This document shows positions 10,012 to 17,729 of a stretch of DNA of 39,473 nt, piece by piece. The translations under genes were made by a program, and so were the position numbers. Location of the stretch: the NCBI RefSeq assembly GCF_030694325.1, contig NZ_JAUXYO010000188.1:1-39473 (forward strand), in the 5' to 3' direction. Each line of letters starts with the position of its first letter. Positions within the stretch are counted from its first letter, which is position 1. Source of the DNA: Allobosea sp. GTDB taxonomy: Bacteria > Pseudomonadota > Alphaproteobacteria > Rhizobiales > Beijerinckiaceae. The notes beneath the pieces were generated by a model. That model worked only from the letters and a program-made list of their open reading frames with translations, made no database searches and was not told the DNA's origin.

Positions 10012-11072
10012 GTGCGCTCTCCCTTGCGGCTCTTACGCCCTCGGCGTTGAAGCGCCACGGGAGCATCGGTATCGAGAGGCGGGTCGTCAGCCAGCACCAG
10101 CGTGCAGTCGAGCTCGGCCCAGCCCGGAGACACGAAGGGGTTCATACGGGCACCACACCCGGTTCGGTCCGCGTAGGCCGTCGCGAAATGCTCCGTGGAC
10201 AGTGGCTTCTCATCCAGCAGCGCCAGTTCGATGGCCTCATGAACGAACTCAATCGCCATTCCGAAACGGTAGAGAGCGCCGTGGATTAGGCGGGGGGCGA
10301 TGTGGTTAGCCACGCCGGCCTCGACGGTAATACCCGCAACTTCCGCCAAACCGCCGATGATGTCCGATACCATCGAATTGTCATCGGGGAGGGAAAGCAA
10401 CGGAACGGACACAAACTGCCCGCGCCGGCGAATTTCGTCGATGCGCCTCATCTCAGGAACCAAACTTGGCAGGCCCGAAACAATGAGCCCTACGGGCCAA
10501 GGCGACACCATCAGCGTTTTGAAAGTTTTTCTGATGTTGTCCATCTGCGCGATATTCGCGTTATCCGTCAGATTATGCATTTCATCGAAATGGATCACCA
10601 GCACCCCTGAGGTCGGCAGTATGTCGAGTATCTGGGCCCAAATTAGGTGGTCGGGCTTTTCACGAGCCAGGGGGAAGCCCAAGCCTTTGAGAACCGCACG
10701 CCCCAGTGATTTCAGCGTACAAGGCGCCTGAACGCTCACTCTGAGCAGGGGAGAGCGTTGCTCTCCCCTTGACTGGAAAACAGGGTGAGTATTTAGGAGA
10801 CGATTGAGGCAGGTTGTCTTGCCGGCGCCCGCCTCGCCAGTCACAAACAAGCAACGAGCTTCATGCCTGGCGTTCGCGAGAGGCTCGCCACAAGACATTT
10901 GTCGAGTCAGTGTCGCTCTCATCAGCGTATCGAACTTCCGGCGAAGCTCAGATTCCCACTCTGTTTCAATGTGTTTGTTCCGATACAGCTCCCGCTTGGC
11001 GAGGACGGCCCTCTCGCGCTCCGTCAGGGCGTCACGAAATTGGGCGAGGAAATCAGCGTTTGAATGGGTCAT
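10008..11072 (-). CDS. tnsC: TnsC-family AAA+ ATPase, transposition regulator
   Basis: A 354-residue AAA+ protein with Walker A GEAGAGKTT (79-87) and Walker B VLVIHFDEMH (157-166), followed by sensor-like segments (LIVSGLPSLV). TnsC/TniB proteins form ATP-dependent filaments on target DNA, link TniQ to the TnsAB transposase and give target immunity. The start lies 7 bp after the tnsB stop and the end overlaps tniQ by 4 bp, so the four genes form one tight operon. Confidence 0.88.
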   Translation of the reverse strand: MTHSNADFLAQFRDALTERERAVLAKRELYRNKHIETEWESELRRKFDTLMRATLTRQMSCGEPLANARHEARCLFVTGEAGAGKTTCLNRLLNTHPVFQSRGEQRSPLLRVSVQAPCTLKSLGRAVLKGLGFPLAREKPDHLIWAQILDILPTSGVLVIHFDEMHNLTDNANIAQMDNIRKTFKTLMVSPWPVGLIVSGLPSLVPEMRRIDEIRRRGQFVSVPLLSLPDDNSMVSDIIGGLAEVAGITVEAGVANHIAPRLIHGALYRFGMAIEFVHEAIELALLDEKPLSTEHFATAYADRTGCGARMNPFVSPGWAELDCTLVLADDPPLDTDAPVALQRRGRKSRKGERT

Positions 11073-11079
11073 GGCAATA

Positions 11080-13236
11080 TCAATCCGTAATCTTGAAAGA
11101 ACGTGTTTTGGACTTAGGCGCGACGGACGGAAGGTTGGTGGACGCTACTTCGCGAGATCCGGTCGGGACTGAGCCTTCCAGTAAGCTTCCGGAGGAAGAG
11201 GTTGCGTCTTTCGTGAGTTGAGCCGGTCGGCCGAAGCCGAAGCCGAGTTCCTTTTCGGCATAATCCAGTTGCTCCTGATTGGGGCGCGTGGAGAAAATGC
11301 TGACTCGAGCCCCCGCGGCCTTGCTGAGATCCCAGGCGGCCAGGATGGCCTTCGCGACGATGTTGTCCGCTACCATCGCTTCAGCCTTGAACCGCCGACG
11401 CAAATCGGCAGCCGCCGCCTGCCAGATTTCCAGCGGTACGTTGTCGAAGCCAGGCCGCGTGTTAGGAACCGACAGCCAGCCACCATCCGCCCTGCGAACC
11501 GAGACGTAGCCAAGGTCCAGATGATGAAGGCGCATCTCAACCATCACGTCACCCAGACGGCGGCGGTATGCCTGTAGGTCCTCGCAGTTGAAGTAGAGAC
11601 CGAAGGCACGCACGCCCTTTGATGTGAGCCGATGAGTGTGTTTCAGGCCAAAGACAGCACGACGTTTTAGACTGTCCGGGTGAGGGATGACCTGGAACTG
11701 CTTGACGAGGCGCTTCCAGCAGTTTGCGGGAGTTTCGCCCTGCAAACCCGAGTGCTGTGAGTGATGGTACCTATCGAGCACCCAGCAGGTTATAACGTCG
11801 CACAGTTCCTGTAGCGTCAGGCTCGCCCGAGCCTCTGGTTTATAGTCTCCTTTGTCAGCGGCGGATTCGAACGTTCGGCCGGTAAACGGAGCCAGGGCCT
11901 GCATTGACGCGGTTTTGAAGAAGCGCTCAATGCGGCCTCGGAGCGATGGAATCCCTGCGGGTGGAGCATCAGCGTCAGCTCCAAGATCGATGATCGCCCT
12001 CCGGAACTTCAGTGATAGGAACGCCGCCCCCTGATCGTGAACAATCCTTTCTGGGCTACCGCAGAACTCGTCTCGGGACCGCGCCCCAGCGGCAATCGCG
12101 TACGGCGCCTTTGGCGTCACAATCATTTCCAGCACATCGAGTGCCAGATCCGCCGAGGGGGTCAGCGCAATCTTAAAGCCGACGCAGACACGGGTCGCTG
12201 CATCTAATGCTGCACATAGCCAGGGCCGGGCCGTTGCGATCTCGGATTTCAGTTTATCCGAGAGCTTGTCCAGAATGCCCAGGTCAGCGCAAAGCGCTTG
12301 CAGGTTGATCCGCCATTCGTCGATCTCGACGCGCTGTAGTGGCCGCTCGACGTCGACGCCATTCTGAACCATGGCAAAGTGTTTTTTCGCCGCGTCCAGG
12401 CCGTACCGGCACGCATGGGTATCGAACTCGGGGAACGAGTTGATCTCCGCCGCCAAGCGTTCGTAGGACGGTACCCGCAGGGGCTTTTGGCCCGCTGCCA
12501 CTCGCTGGGGATTTACCTCCTCGAGGATATGAGCCTTCATCAAACGATGAATGTCTCGCTTGGTCGGCCGGGTTTCTGACATGTACTTGAGCGAGAAGTC
12601 ATGCAGCATCTGCCGCTCCTCGCGAGCAAGGCGCTGGGTCTCCCGATTTCCGGACCGGTAGTAGCGGTGGCGAAGCGCTATCGCCTGGTCACCTGCCTCG
12701 CGAAACCATCTCAGCCACTTTCGAAGCGTGCGTGGTGAGGGTTCTTGGCGTCGCCCAGGGATGTGGTCGCCCGCCTTGGGCTTGATAGCCTCGCCCTCGG
12801 CGTTGCGCTTGGCCGAGCGACGCTTTTCGTCCTTGTAGAGTTCGTCAACGATGCCTGGCAGGTTCTGCTTCAAGGAAACATCGGTCAGCGAGAGTGTCCG
12901 CGCTGCTTTTCGTTTCATGACCTCGCGGCAAACGTCCGCGCGCCATAGAGCGGTCTCCTGCTGCGCATCGGGAAGCCAACTCAGGAGACCCTCGGTCGAG
13001 CTGGCGTCTGCATGCGCCTTGCTTTCAGCAAAAGCGTTGAGGTCGAACCTATAGTCGGGCCCGCGGGAAGCCACATGGAGGTCATAATCGGAGAACGTTT
13101 CAACCGTGTCCGGGTCATCAACACGTTCGAGAGCATAGCCGTTCGCCAAGCGCCTTCGGCGCTTGTACGCAATCTTATTGATGACGATGCGATCGTGGTA
13201 CGAAAGACGGAATTGCGTAAACTCGATTGTCATCAC
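11080..13236 (-). CDS. tnsB: TnsB-family DDE transposase (Mu/rve integrase type)
   Basis: A 718-residue transposase. The N-terminal third holds helix-turn-helix DNA-binding segments (for example RTLRKWLRWFREAG, about 169-182). The catalytic RNase-H-like domain shows D306 in VEIDEWRI, D401 in IVHDQGAAF and E437 in GRIERFF, giving a complete DDE triad. The C-terminus ends in a basic tail likely to contact TnsC. It binds the element ends, cuts the 3' ends and joins them to the target. The ATG overlaps the tnsA stop by 4 bp. Length matches TnsB (about 700 residues) rather than the shorter TniA of Tn5053-type elements. Confidence 0.9.
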   Translation of the reverse strand: MMTIEFTQFRLSYHDRIVINKIAYKRRRRLANGYALERVDDPDTVETFSDYDLHVASRGPDYRFDLNAFAESKAHADASSTEGLLSWLPDAQQETALWRADVCREVMKRKAARTLSLTDVSLKQNLPGIVDELYKDEKRRSAKRNAEGEAIKPKAGDHIPGRRQEPSPRTLRKWLRWFREAGDQAIALRHRYYRSGNRETQRLAREERQMLHDFSLKYMSETRPTKRDIHRLMKAHILEEVNPQRVAAGQKPLRVPSYERLAAEINSFPEFDTHACRYGLDAAKKHFAMVQNGVDVERPLQRVEIDEWRINLQALCADLGILDKLSDKLKSEIATARPWLCAALDAATRVCVGFKIALTPSADLALDVLEMIVTPKAPYAIAAGARSRDEFCGSPERIVHDQGAAFLSLKFRRAIIDLGADADAPPAGIPSLRGRIERFFKTASMQALAPFTGRTFESAADKGDYKPEARASLTLQELCDVITCWVLDRYHHSQHSGLQGETPANCWKRLVKQFQVIPHPDSLKRRAVFGLKHTHRLTSKGVRAFGLYFNCEDLQAYRRRLGDVMVEMRLHHLDLGYVSVRRADGGWLSVPNTRPGFDNVPLEIWQAAAADLRRRFKAEAMVADNIVAKAILAAWDLSKAAGARVSIFSTRPNQEQLDYAEKELGFGFGRPAQLTKDATSSSGSLLEGSVPTGSREVASTNLPSVAPKSKTRSFKITD

Positions 13237-13937
13237 GCGTTCTCCTCATTGACTGAGGAGCGGATCAACTCGACCCTTGCGAGATAGCTGATGCGAGCAT
13301 TGTTGATGACGCGTACGCTGCCCCGAGCGATCAGGCGGCTGATCGCCTGAAAGGCAAAGCCCTCCAGCCGGCTGATCTCCACGATCTGACCAATCGTCGC
13401 GCCTCGGCGTTCACCGACGAGCTTCTTGATAAGCTCGTCGTGGTCGGGGTTGGAGGTTCGCAGTGATTGCTTGAGCAAATCTGCATTATGGACAATATCC
13501 AACGGCAGGAATTCCTCGGTGATGAGCTTGATTGCGTCGGCGAAGGAACGCGGCAACTGCGGTGCCATGAGGTCAATTGTCGCTTGAAAATTTAGCCGCT
13601 TGACCTCCGACAGCAACTTCACGGGGATCGCGATCCTCACCCCTGAACGCAGTGTCGCGAGGAAGTCGAAGGTATGGCGATGCGCGTTACCTTCTGCGTC
13701 AAACCAGGTGACTGCCGGGGGCTGCTCCTGCAGATCTAAAACGTCGGGATCGGTTGCCAGAACAGTTGCTACTTTTCGCTCGAGGCCGGATTCGCACATG
13801 ACCTCGTAGCCGTTGACGATCACGCTAGGCCGGCAAGCGCCGCGGCTCTTGCCATGAACATTTCTGGAGGAGCGAGACTCCTTAGGAAGATAAATAATGG
13901 GGAAGGGGGAATTGGGAAGGTTTTCAATAGTAAGCAC
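13233..13937 (-). CDS. tnsA: TnsA-family endonuclease (5'-end cleavage)
   Basis: A 234-residue protein resembling TnsA. The restriction-enzyme-like N-terminal domain has the pattern CESGLERKVATVLATDPDVLDLQEQP (E49 and E53), HTFDFLATL (D91) and RIAIPVK (K107); the C-terminal part is a winged-helix-like segment that would contact TnsC. TnsA cuts the 5' ends of the transposon, giving cut-and-paste movement. The residue two before the catalytic Lys is Pro (P105), where Gln or Glu is usual. The GTG start at 13937 is followed at once by coding sequence and preceded by a large dyad; only a weak AAGAGAA box is visible. An internal ATG would remove part of the domain. Confidence 0.8.
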   Translation of the reverse strand: MLTIENLPNSPFPIIYLPKESRSSRNVHGKSRGACRPSVIVNGYEVMCESGLERKVATVLATDPDVLDLQEQPPAVTWFDAEGNAHRHTFDFLATLRSGVRIAIPVKLLSEVKRLNFQATIDLMAPQLPRSFADAIKLITEEFLPLDIVHNADLLKQSLRTSNPDHDELIKKLVGERRGATIGQIVEISRLEGFAFQAISRLIARGSVRVINNARISYLARVELIRSSVNEENA

Positions 13938-13976
13938 TTGGGATTCTCTTCGGTAGGCGCACTACCGCGATCCCAA
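13938..13976. promoter_or_regulatory. 39-bp dyad abutting the tnsA start, candidate operator
   Basis: Outer arms TTGGGAT (13938-13944) and ATCCCAA (13970-13976) and inner arms CGGTAG (13951-13956) and CTACCG (13962-13967) form a nested inverted repeat. It lies directly before the tnsA GTG and about 18 bp from the -35 of the divergent promoter. It could be a repressor site for both transcripts, a TnsB site, or a leader hairpin covering the tnsA ribosome-binding site. Which of these applies cannot be told from sequence. Confidence 0.45.
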
Positions 13977-13993
13977 TTTCTCGTGAAATATGC

Positions 13994-14022
13994 TTGCGTT
14001 TTTAAACGCGCGCAGGTATACA
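13994..14022 (+). promoter_or_regulatory. Sigma70-type promoter divergent from tnsA
   Basis: TTGCGT (13994-13999), a 17-bp spacer and TATACA (14017-14022) match the TTGACA-17-TATAAT consensus well for an alphaproteobacterium. The expected transcription start is near 14029-14030. No open reading frame with a ribosome-binding site follows before the terminator at 14108. Confidence 0.6.
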
Positions 14023-14029
14023 CGAGAGA

Positions 14030-14146
14030 CTGAGTTCGGCAGTCGCCGGGTTTGGTTTTTGATCCGCTCCGAGGTCCTGAGGCCGTTAGGGGCGGTTGGA
14101 ATTCAAGGGGACATCCTGATTGCAGTCAGGGTGTCCCTTTTATTTT
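14030..14146 (+). ncRNA. Candidate structured small RNA beside tnsA
   Basis: Between the promoter at 13994-14022 and a strong intrinsic terminator lies about 80 nt without a plausible gene. It can fold into a short hairpin CGGC-AGTC-GCCG near its 5' end, a longer stem CCGCTCC/GGGGCGG enclosing GGTC-CTGA-GGCC, and the terminator hairpin. Promoter spacing, structure and terminator together indicate an independent RNA of about 115 nt. Its role is unknown: regulation of tnsA, a transposition cofactor, or a leftover of earlier host sequence are all possible. It shows no CRISPR-repeat structure that I can see. Confidence 0.5.
14108..14146 (+). terminator. Strong intrinsic terminator of the candidate small RNA
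   Basis: A 12-bp stem GGGACATCCTGA (14108-14119)/TCAGGGTGTCCC (14126-14137) with one G-T pair and a 6-nt loop is followed by TTTTATTTT (14138-14146). The T tract is on the plus strand only, so it terminates rightward transcription. Confidence 0.85.
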
Positions 14147-14157
14147 GGTTCGTCCGG

Positions 14158-14400
14158 TCAATCGTCGCTACATGGCAGCTCCTCGTTTTGTTTTGGTCGG
14201 TCAGTCCGCTCGAGCAGCGGAAAGGCGATCACCTCGGCAGTAAAGACAGGAAAACGAGCCCGCGCTTCGGCCTCAGCTTCTGCCAGCACGATTTGAGCGG
14301 CAGCCACCGATGCAGCGTGAATGGCACGCAACACGACTTCCTCGCCAAATTCAGCTTGGATCTGGCTGAATCGGACGACAAGCGAAGCAAGTTTTTCCAT
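14158..14400 (-). CDS. Small Ala/Glu-rich helical protein of unknown function
   Basis: An 80-residue product starting MEKLASLVVRFSQIQAEFGEEVVLRAIHAA, followed by an AAAQIVLAEAEAEARARF helix and a short polar tail. The ATG at 14400 has a GGAGGA box six bases upstream, and the codon pattern is consistent with coding. I recognise no family. It is convergent with the candidate small RNA, whose terminator lies directly downstream. Confidence 0.45.
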   Translation of the reverse strand: MEKLASLVVRFSQIQAEFGEEVVLRAIHAASVAAAQIVLAEAEAEARARFPVFTAEVIAFPLLERTDRPKQNEELPCSDD

Positions 14401-15525
14401 TCCGTCCTCCAAACAACATGTGAACATCGGCACCTTGGCAGGGGTTTCTGGATCCTGTTGGAGGGTATCGAATTCTATGCATGAGCTATCCTTTCCCGTT
14501 TCATAGGCCGCTCGACGCAGGAATTACTTGCTGCGTAGATCGTCCTGCTAAAGCGGGCCGAGAGTTTGATTTTGGCTGTGAGCACAGGCCCCGACAAAGA
14601 ACGGGGGCGCAGACCTCCCGCTGTGACGCGGGGAACAGGGGCGCTGAGAAAGGGTAAAGTGCTTCACCTTCTCGAGCCGACGCCTCGGCAGCTCGAGTTG
14701 GTTCGTTCTAATCGATCGGTAGGGGGGAATGTAAAGAGAGATTTTTCTTAGGTTCTTGTTAAGCTTAGGGTGGCGGCTGCTCATGAGCCTTGACCGTCGC
14801 GTTGCTTTTGATGGGCTCTGAGTATTTCCAATACTCCAGCGGGCGCGGGCGCGTAGGCTTCCCCAATTTAATATTTAGTTTCTGTCTTGTCGCGAATGTA
14901 TCTCTTTTGGCCCACGTTTTCGCATACCGGGTTTGCGCAAGTGGATGGGTTTCGGGTCTGAGCCGTGGCTGAGACCGTCTGCTCTACCGCGGCTCCTTGC
15001 AGCCAGAGCGCTGTTACCGATGCTCTCGCCGGCTCTTTTACGAGAAGGTCGCTGCCAGGCTGTGCATGCGGGAATGACGCCTCGCTACCGGACAAAATCT
15101 GTCGGCCAAATTCGGCGGTGCCTGGATGTCACAGAAGGGTTCCGGGCGAGCCTCTCCTTGAGCTCGTTAAAGCTGATTGGCGATTTTCAGCAGGACGGCG
15201 GCTTCGCAGCCGAAGTCGTCGAACTGTTCATCGATGAGCATGGAGTCGTTGAGCGAGCGCCTATCCGAGGGAGGATGGTGCCAAAAAACCTGCGTGCTTT
15301 CCGGAGTGTTACGCTCCGACCGTTTAGTTCCGATTTGACGTCGAGCAGGCCGAACAACGTGGATCATTCGAGTCCTCGCGGTCTAGGGGCAGCCCTACGA
15401 TCACCGCAGAGTGGTGTGCGGGCTTTGGTGGTGAGATCGAGGCACGGCGGCGGATCGATAAAATTATACAAAATGTAAAATTAAATGCACCAGTTGTTCG
15501 TAAATATGGTTAAGGCTCCCACTCG
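14401..15525. other. 1.1 kb without a convincing gene inside the island
   Basis: The stretch is AT-richer than its surroundings and has stops in all frames at short intervals. One plus-strand frame, 15074-15478, contains GGFAAEVVELFIDEHGVVER, which faintly recalls the C-terminal domain of TonB-like proteins, followed by LRAFRSVTLRPF; the rest of the frame does not look coding and no ribosome-binding site precedes it. It may be a decayed gene. A short AT-rich segment at 15459-15490 contains ATTATACAA (15463-15471), repeated in inverted orientation upstream of the XRE gene. Confidence 0.4.
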
Positions 15526-15798
15526 TCACGCTTGCTGGCTACGCATTCCGCCGGTCGGCCGGGTGTAAACGACTACGCCGACGACGTTATCGCCGGTCAC
15601 AAAATTTGCTCCTGCGTCCTCCAGAGCCTCTCGAATCCGACTGATAAGAGCTATTTTTGGCTCTATCTCGCCGAGCTCGAAATCAAAAAGAGTCTTGCGA
15701 GATACGTCGGCAGCCGATGCGAGAGCGTCTTGCGTTTGGCCCAGCAGCGCCCTTGCTGCCTTGCAGACAAAGCCCCGAATTGGCGTGCCGGCAGGCAT
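15526..15798 (-). CDS. XRE-family helix-turn-helix regulator
   Basis: A 90-residue DNA-binding protein. The helix-turn-helix reads KAARALLGQTQDALASAADVSRKTLFDFELGEIEPKIALISRIREALEDAG, a typical Cro/C1-type fold, and the C-terminus NFVTGDNVVGVVVYT resembles small single-domain XRE proteins. The start MPAGTPIRGF at 15798 is chosen although its ribosome-binding site is weak, because the in-frame sequence upstream is AT-rich promoter-like DNA. A longer form starting near 15951 or 15969 cannot be excluded. It probably regulates itself and perhaps the antitoxin/HAD gene that lies 454 bp away on the other strand. Confidence 0.7.
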   Translation of the reverse strand: MPAGTPIRGFVCKAARALLGQTQDALASAADVSRKTLFDFELGEIEPKIALISRIREALEDAGANFVTGDNVVGVVVYTRPTGGMRSQQA

Positions 15799-15835
15799 GG
15801 GAACAAACGCGATTCCCGTTAGGAGGGCGGGTCCA

Positions 15836-15882
15836 CAATCATTTGTATGGAATAATTTTACGGAAGTTGTATAATAACCCGC
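15836..15882 (-). promoter_or_regulatory. AT-rich upstream region of the XRE gene, candidate promoter/operator
   Basis: Within a GC-rich genome this segment is strikingly AT-rich. On the minus strand it contains ATTATACAA (plus-strand complement TTGTATAAT at 15867-15875), a second AT-rich block AAAATTATTCC, and a dyad ACAA-N4-TTGT at about 15837-15848. ATTATACAA recurs in opposite orientation downstream of the gene at 15463-15471. This fits an autoregulated XRE promoter, but the -35/-10 assignment is not clear. Confidence 0.35.
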
Positions 15883-15965
15883 GTCGCTGAACGGCCTGCG
15901 AGGGCTCGGCGCCGACTTCTTCCGAGGTTCTGTCTTCGACGGAGAATTCATCCGTGCGGCGCTCT

Positions 15966-16251
15966 TCAATTGAATCGGGCAGGATCGCTGGCATCAAGCT
16001 TCGCCCCGCTGATCTCAGCGAGCGGCAATGCGAGATAGGGCATCCGTGATGGTGACTTACGTCGTTTGCGCAGCATGCCAAATGCTCCGCCGCCGGTCGA
16101 GGCCAGCGGATTGATTTCCCCTGCACAATAGCGGTGGCGCAGCCACGCCTCGTTACGGAGTTCGCCGATAGCGGGCGGCTGCCCAATTCGCCAACCCAGT
16201 GTTTCGCTAGTTTGCCTCTCTGCGACCAGGTCATCCAAATTGAGGGTTTCA
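15966..16251 (-). other. Unassigned sequence between the XRE and HAD-fusion genes; possible gene remnant
   Basis: The intergenic segment is long for a divergent promoter. On the minus strand one frame stays open through it and reads ETLNLDDLVAERQTSETLGW, then EAWLRHRYCAGEI, ending at a TGA at 15966-15968. Base use is intermediate between coding and non-coding. No start with a good ribosome-binding site is visible and I recognise no family, so it may be a worn gene fragment. The promoter of the plus-strand gene at 16252 must lie at its right end. Confidence 0.3.
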
Positions 16252-17679
16252 ATGATCGAAGAGCGAAGCTTCGACGAGCGCGCGCGCGTGAGCGCTCCGG
16301 TGTTCCGAACGTTCCTGAACATCGCTGACCGCTGGCAATTGCCCGTGAGCGAGCGGCTCGCGCTCCTGCAATGCGATGCGCGACAATTTGAGAATTGGTC
16401 GAGCACCGCGCGCTCGAACGGGCCGCTCATGCTCGGAACTGCCGTGCTGATGCGGCTCTCGGCGGTCCTGGGCGTTTTCGCGGAGCTCCGGCAATCTCTT
16501 GCATCCGCGGATCGAGAACGAGAATGGCTAACACGCCCCCATAAAGTGGTGCCATTCGCTGGACGGGCGCCGCTCGATCTCCTTCGCGGGACGCTTGAGG
16601 AGCAGATCGCCGTCCGCTCCTACGTCTATGGCGTAAGGCTCGGTGTGGCAGCCCCAAACGAAATTGATCGGGATTTCACGCCTTACACGGACGAGGACCT
16701 GATCTGGGATAACGCTACCCCGCAGATCCGGGCGGTGTGCTTTGACGGGTTCGGAACGCTCGTGGAGATCGGTGACAAGCGGCGGCCGTTCAAAGCGCTG
16801 CTGGGTGATATTCCCTCATCGGCGGCAGTGACCAAGGCACTGACGACTCCAGTCAGCCTGAGAGATCTGGCTCGCCACCTCGCGATCGCCGCTGACGAGA
16901 CCCGACTGACCCAGCTCAAGGCCGATCTCGACGCGGAATGCGCTTCAACTCGGCTCAGGCCGGGGATTGATGTCCTCTGGGAGAAGCTGTGTGAGCTGGG
17001 ATTGAGGGTAGGGGTCTGCTCTAACCTTGCTGCGCCGTACGAGGACGCACTGGTCGGCTGCTTGCCGCGCGCACCGGACGCTCTCGTCCTGTCTTTCGAG
17101 GTCGGCCTGATGAAGCCGCAGGTCGAGATTTACCGGCTGGTTTGCAGCCAGCTCAATTTGGAGCCGGACCAAGTTCTGTTTGTTGGTGACAGCCTCGAGG
17201 CGGACGTGCTCGGCCCGCAGGCTGCGGGCTTGCTCGCGATGCACATCGACCAGTTCGAGGCCGCCCTCGCGCAACGGTCCGCCCCGGCCGCGCCACTTGC
17301 CGTTGCCAAGTTCTTTGAGCGCATCGGCGGCTTGGAGCAGCGGGAACGCGCTCAGCTTCCGCAATCCCCGGAGCAAGCGCTTGATGCGGCACTGGCTCAG
17401 GTCAACGCCAGCACGGGTCTTGGGTACGAGCGCAAGCAGCTCTTGCATGTCCTACGCGGCACATTCGAGGTCGCGAAAGGCGAGAATTCCGCCCTGAAGC
17501 ATCTTCTCGGGACATTTTTCGATGAGACGGACGAAGCCTTCCTGATGCGTATCGCGGACGGCGACGAGATCAGCTGGGGCGACCTTGGAAAGGCCGTCCA
17601 AACTGGGCTTCAACCCGGCCACCCGAAGCGTTCTTGGATCGTCTCGCGGGCAATCAGGTCCGGCGCACTGCGCCCCTGA
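16252..17679 (+). CDS. Xre/MbcA/ParS antitoxin-like domain fused to a HAD hydrolase
   Basis: A 475-residue three-part protein. Residues 15-130 match the Xre/MbcA/ParS antitoxin architecture: FRTFLNIADRWQL, ERLALLQCDARQFENWS (helix-turn-helix), LMRLSAVLGVFAEL, REWLTRPHKVVPFAGRAPLDLLRG and EQIAVRSYVYGVR (toxin-binding part). Residues 160-335 are a HAD domain with all motifs: FDGFGT (D165), S257 in VCSNLA, K288 in GLMKPQ, and GDSLEAD (312-318); the DxFGT form is typical of the dehalogenase-like subgroup. Residues 375-475 form an unrecognised domain. ATG 16252 follows GAGGG. A metallophosphoesterase gene follows 50 bp later. No RES or COOH-NAD-type toxin partner is visible, which is odd for this antitoxin family. 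An immunity or small-molecule repair role is inferred only. Confidence 0.8.
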   Translation: MIEERSFDERARVSAPVFRTFLNIADRWQLPVSERLALLQCDARQFENWSSTARSNGPLMLGTAVLMRLSAVLGVFAELRQSLASADREREWLTRPHKVVPFAGRAPLDLLRGTLEEQIAVRSYVYGVRLGVAAPNEIDRDFTPYTDEDLIWDNATPQIRAVCFDGFGTLVEIGDKRRPFKALLGDIPSSAAVTKALTTPVSLRDLARHLAIAADETRLTQLKADLDAECASTRLRPGIDVLWEKLCELGLRVGVCSNLAAPYEDALVGCLPRAPDALVLSFEVGLMKPQVEIYRLVCSQLNLEPDQVLFVGDSLEADVLGPQAAGLLAMHIDQFEAALAQRSAPAAPLAVAKFFERIGGLEQRERAQLPQSPEQALDAALAQVNASTGLGYERKQLLHVLRGTFEVAKGENSALKHLLGTFFDETDEAFLMRIADGDEISWGDLGKAVQTGLQPGHPKRSWIVSRAIRSGALRP

Positions 17680-17729
17680 CATCCATCGCGTCGCTCAACC
17701 AACACATTGTTGAAGGAGGAGGGGGCACA

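Noticed and set aside
14566-14784. Overlapping short frames on both strands in the island
   Set aside because: No ribosome-binding sites, no recognisable motifs, and mutually overlapping.
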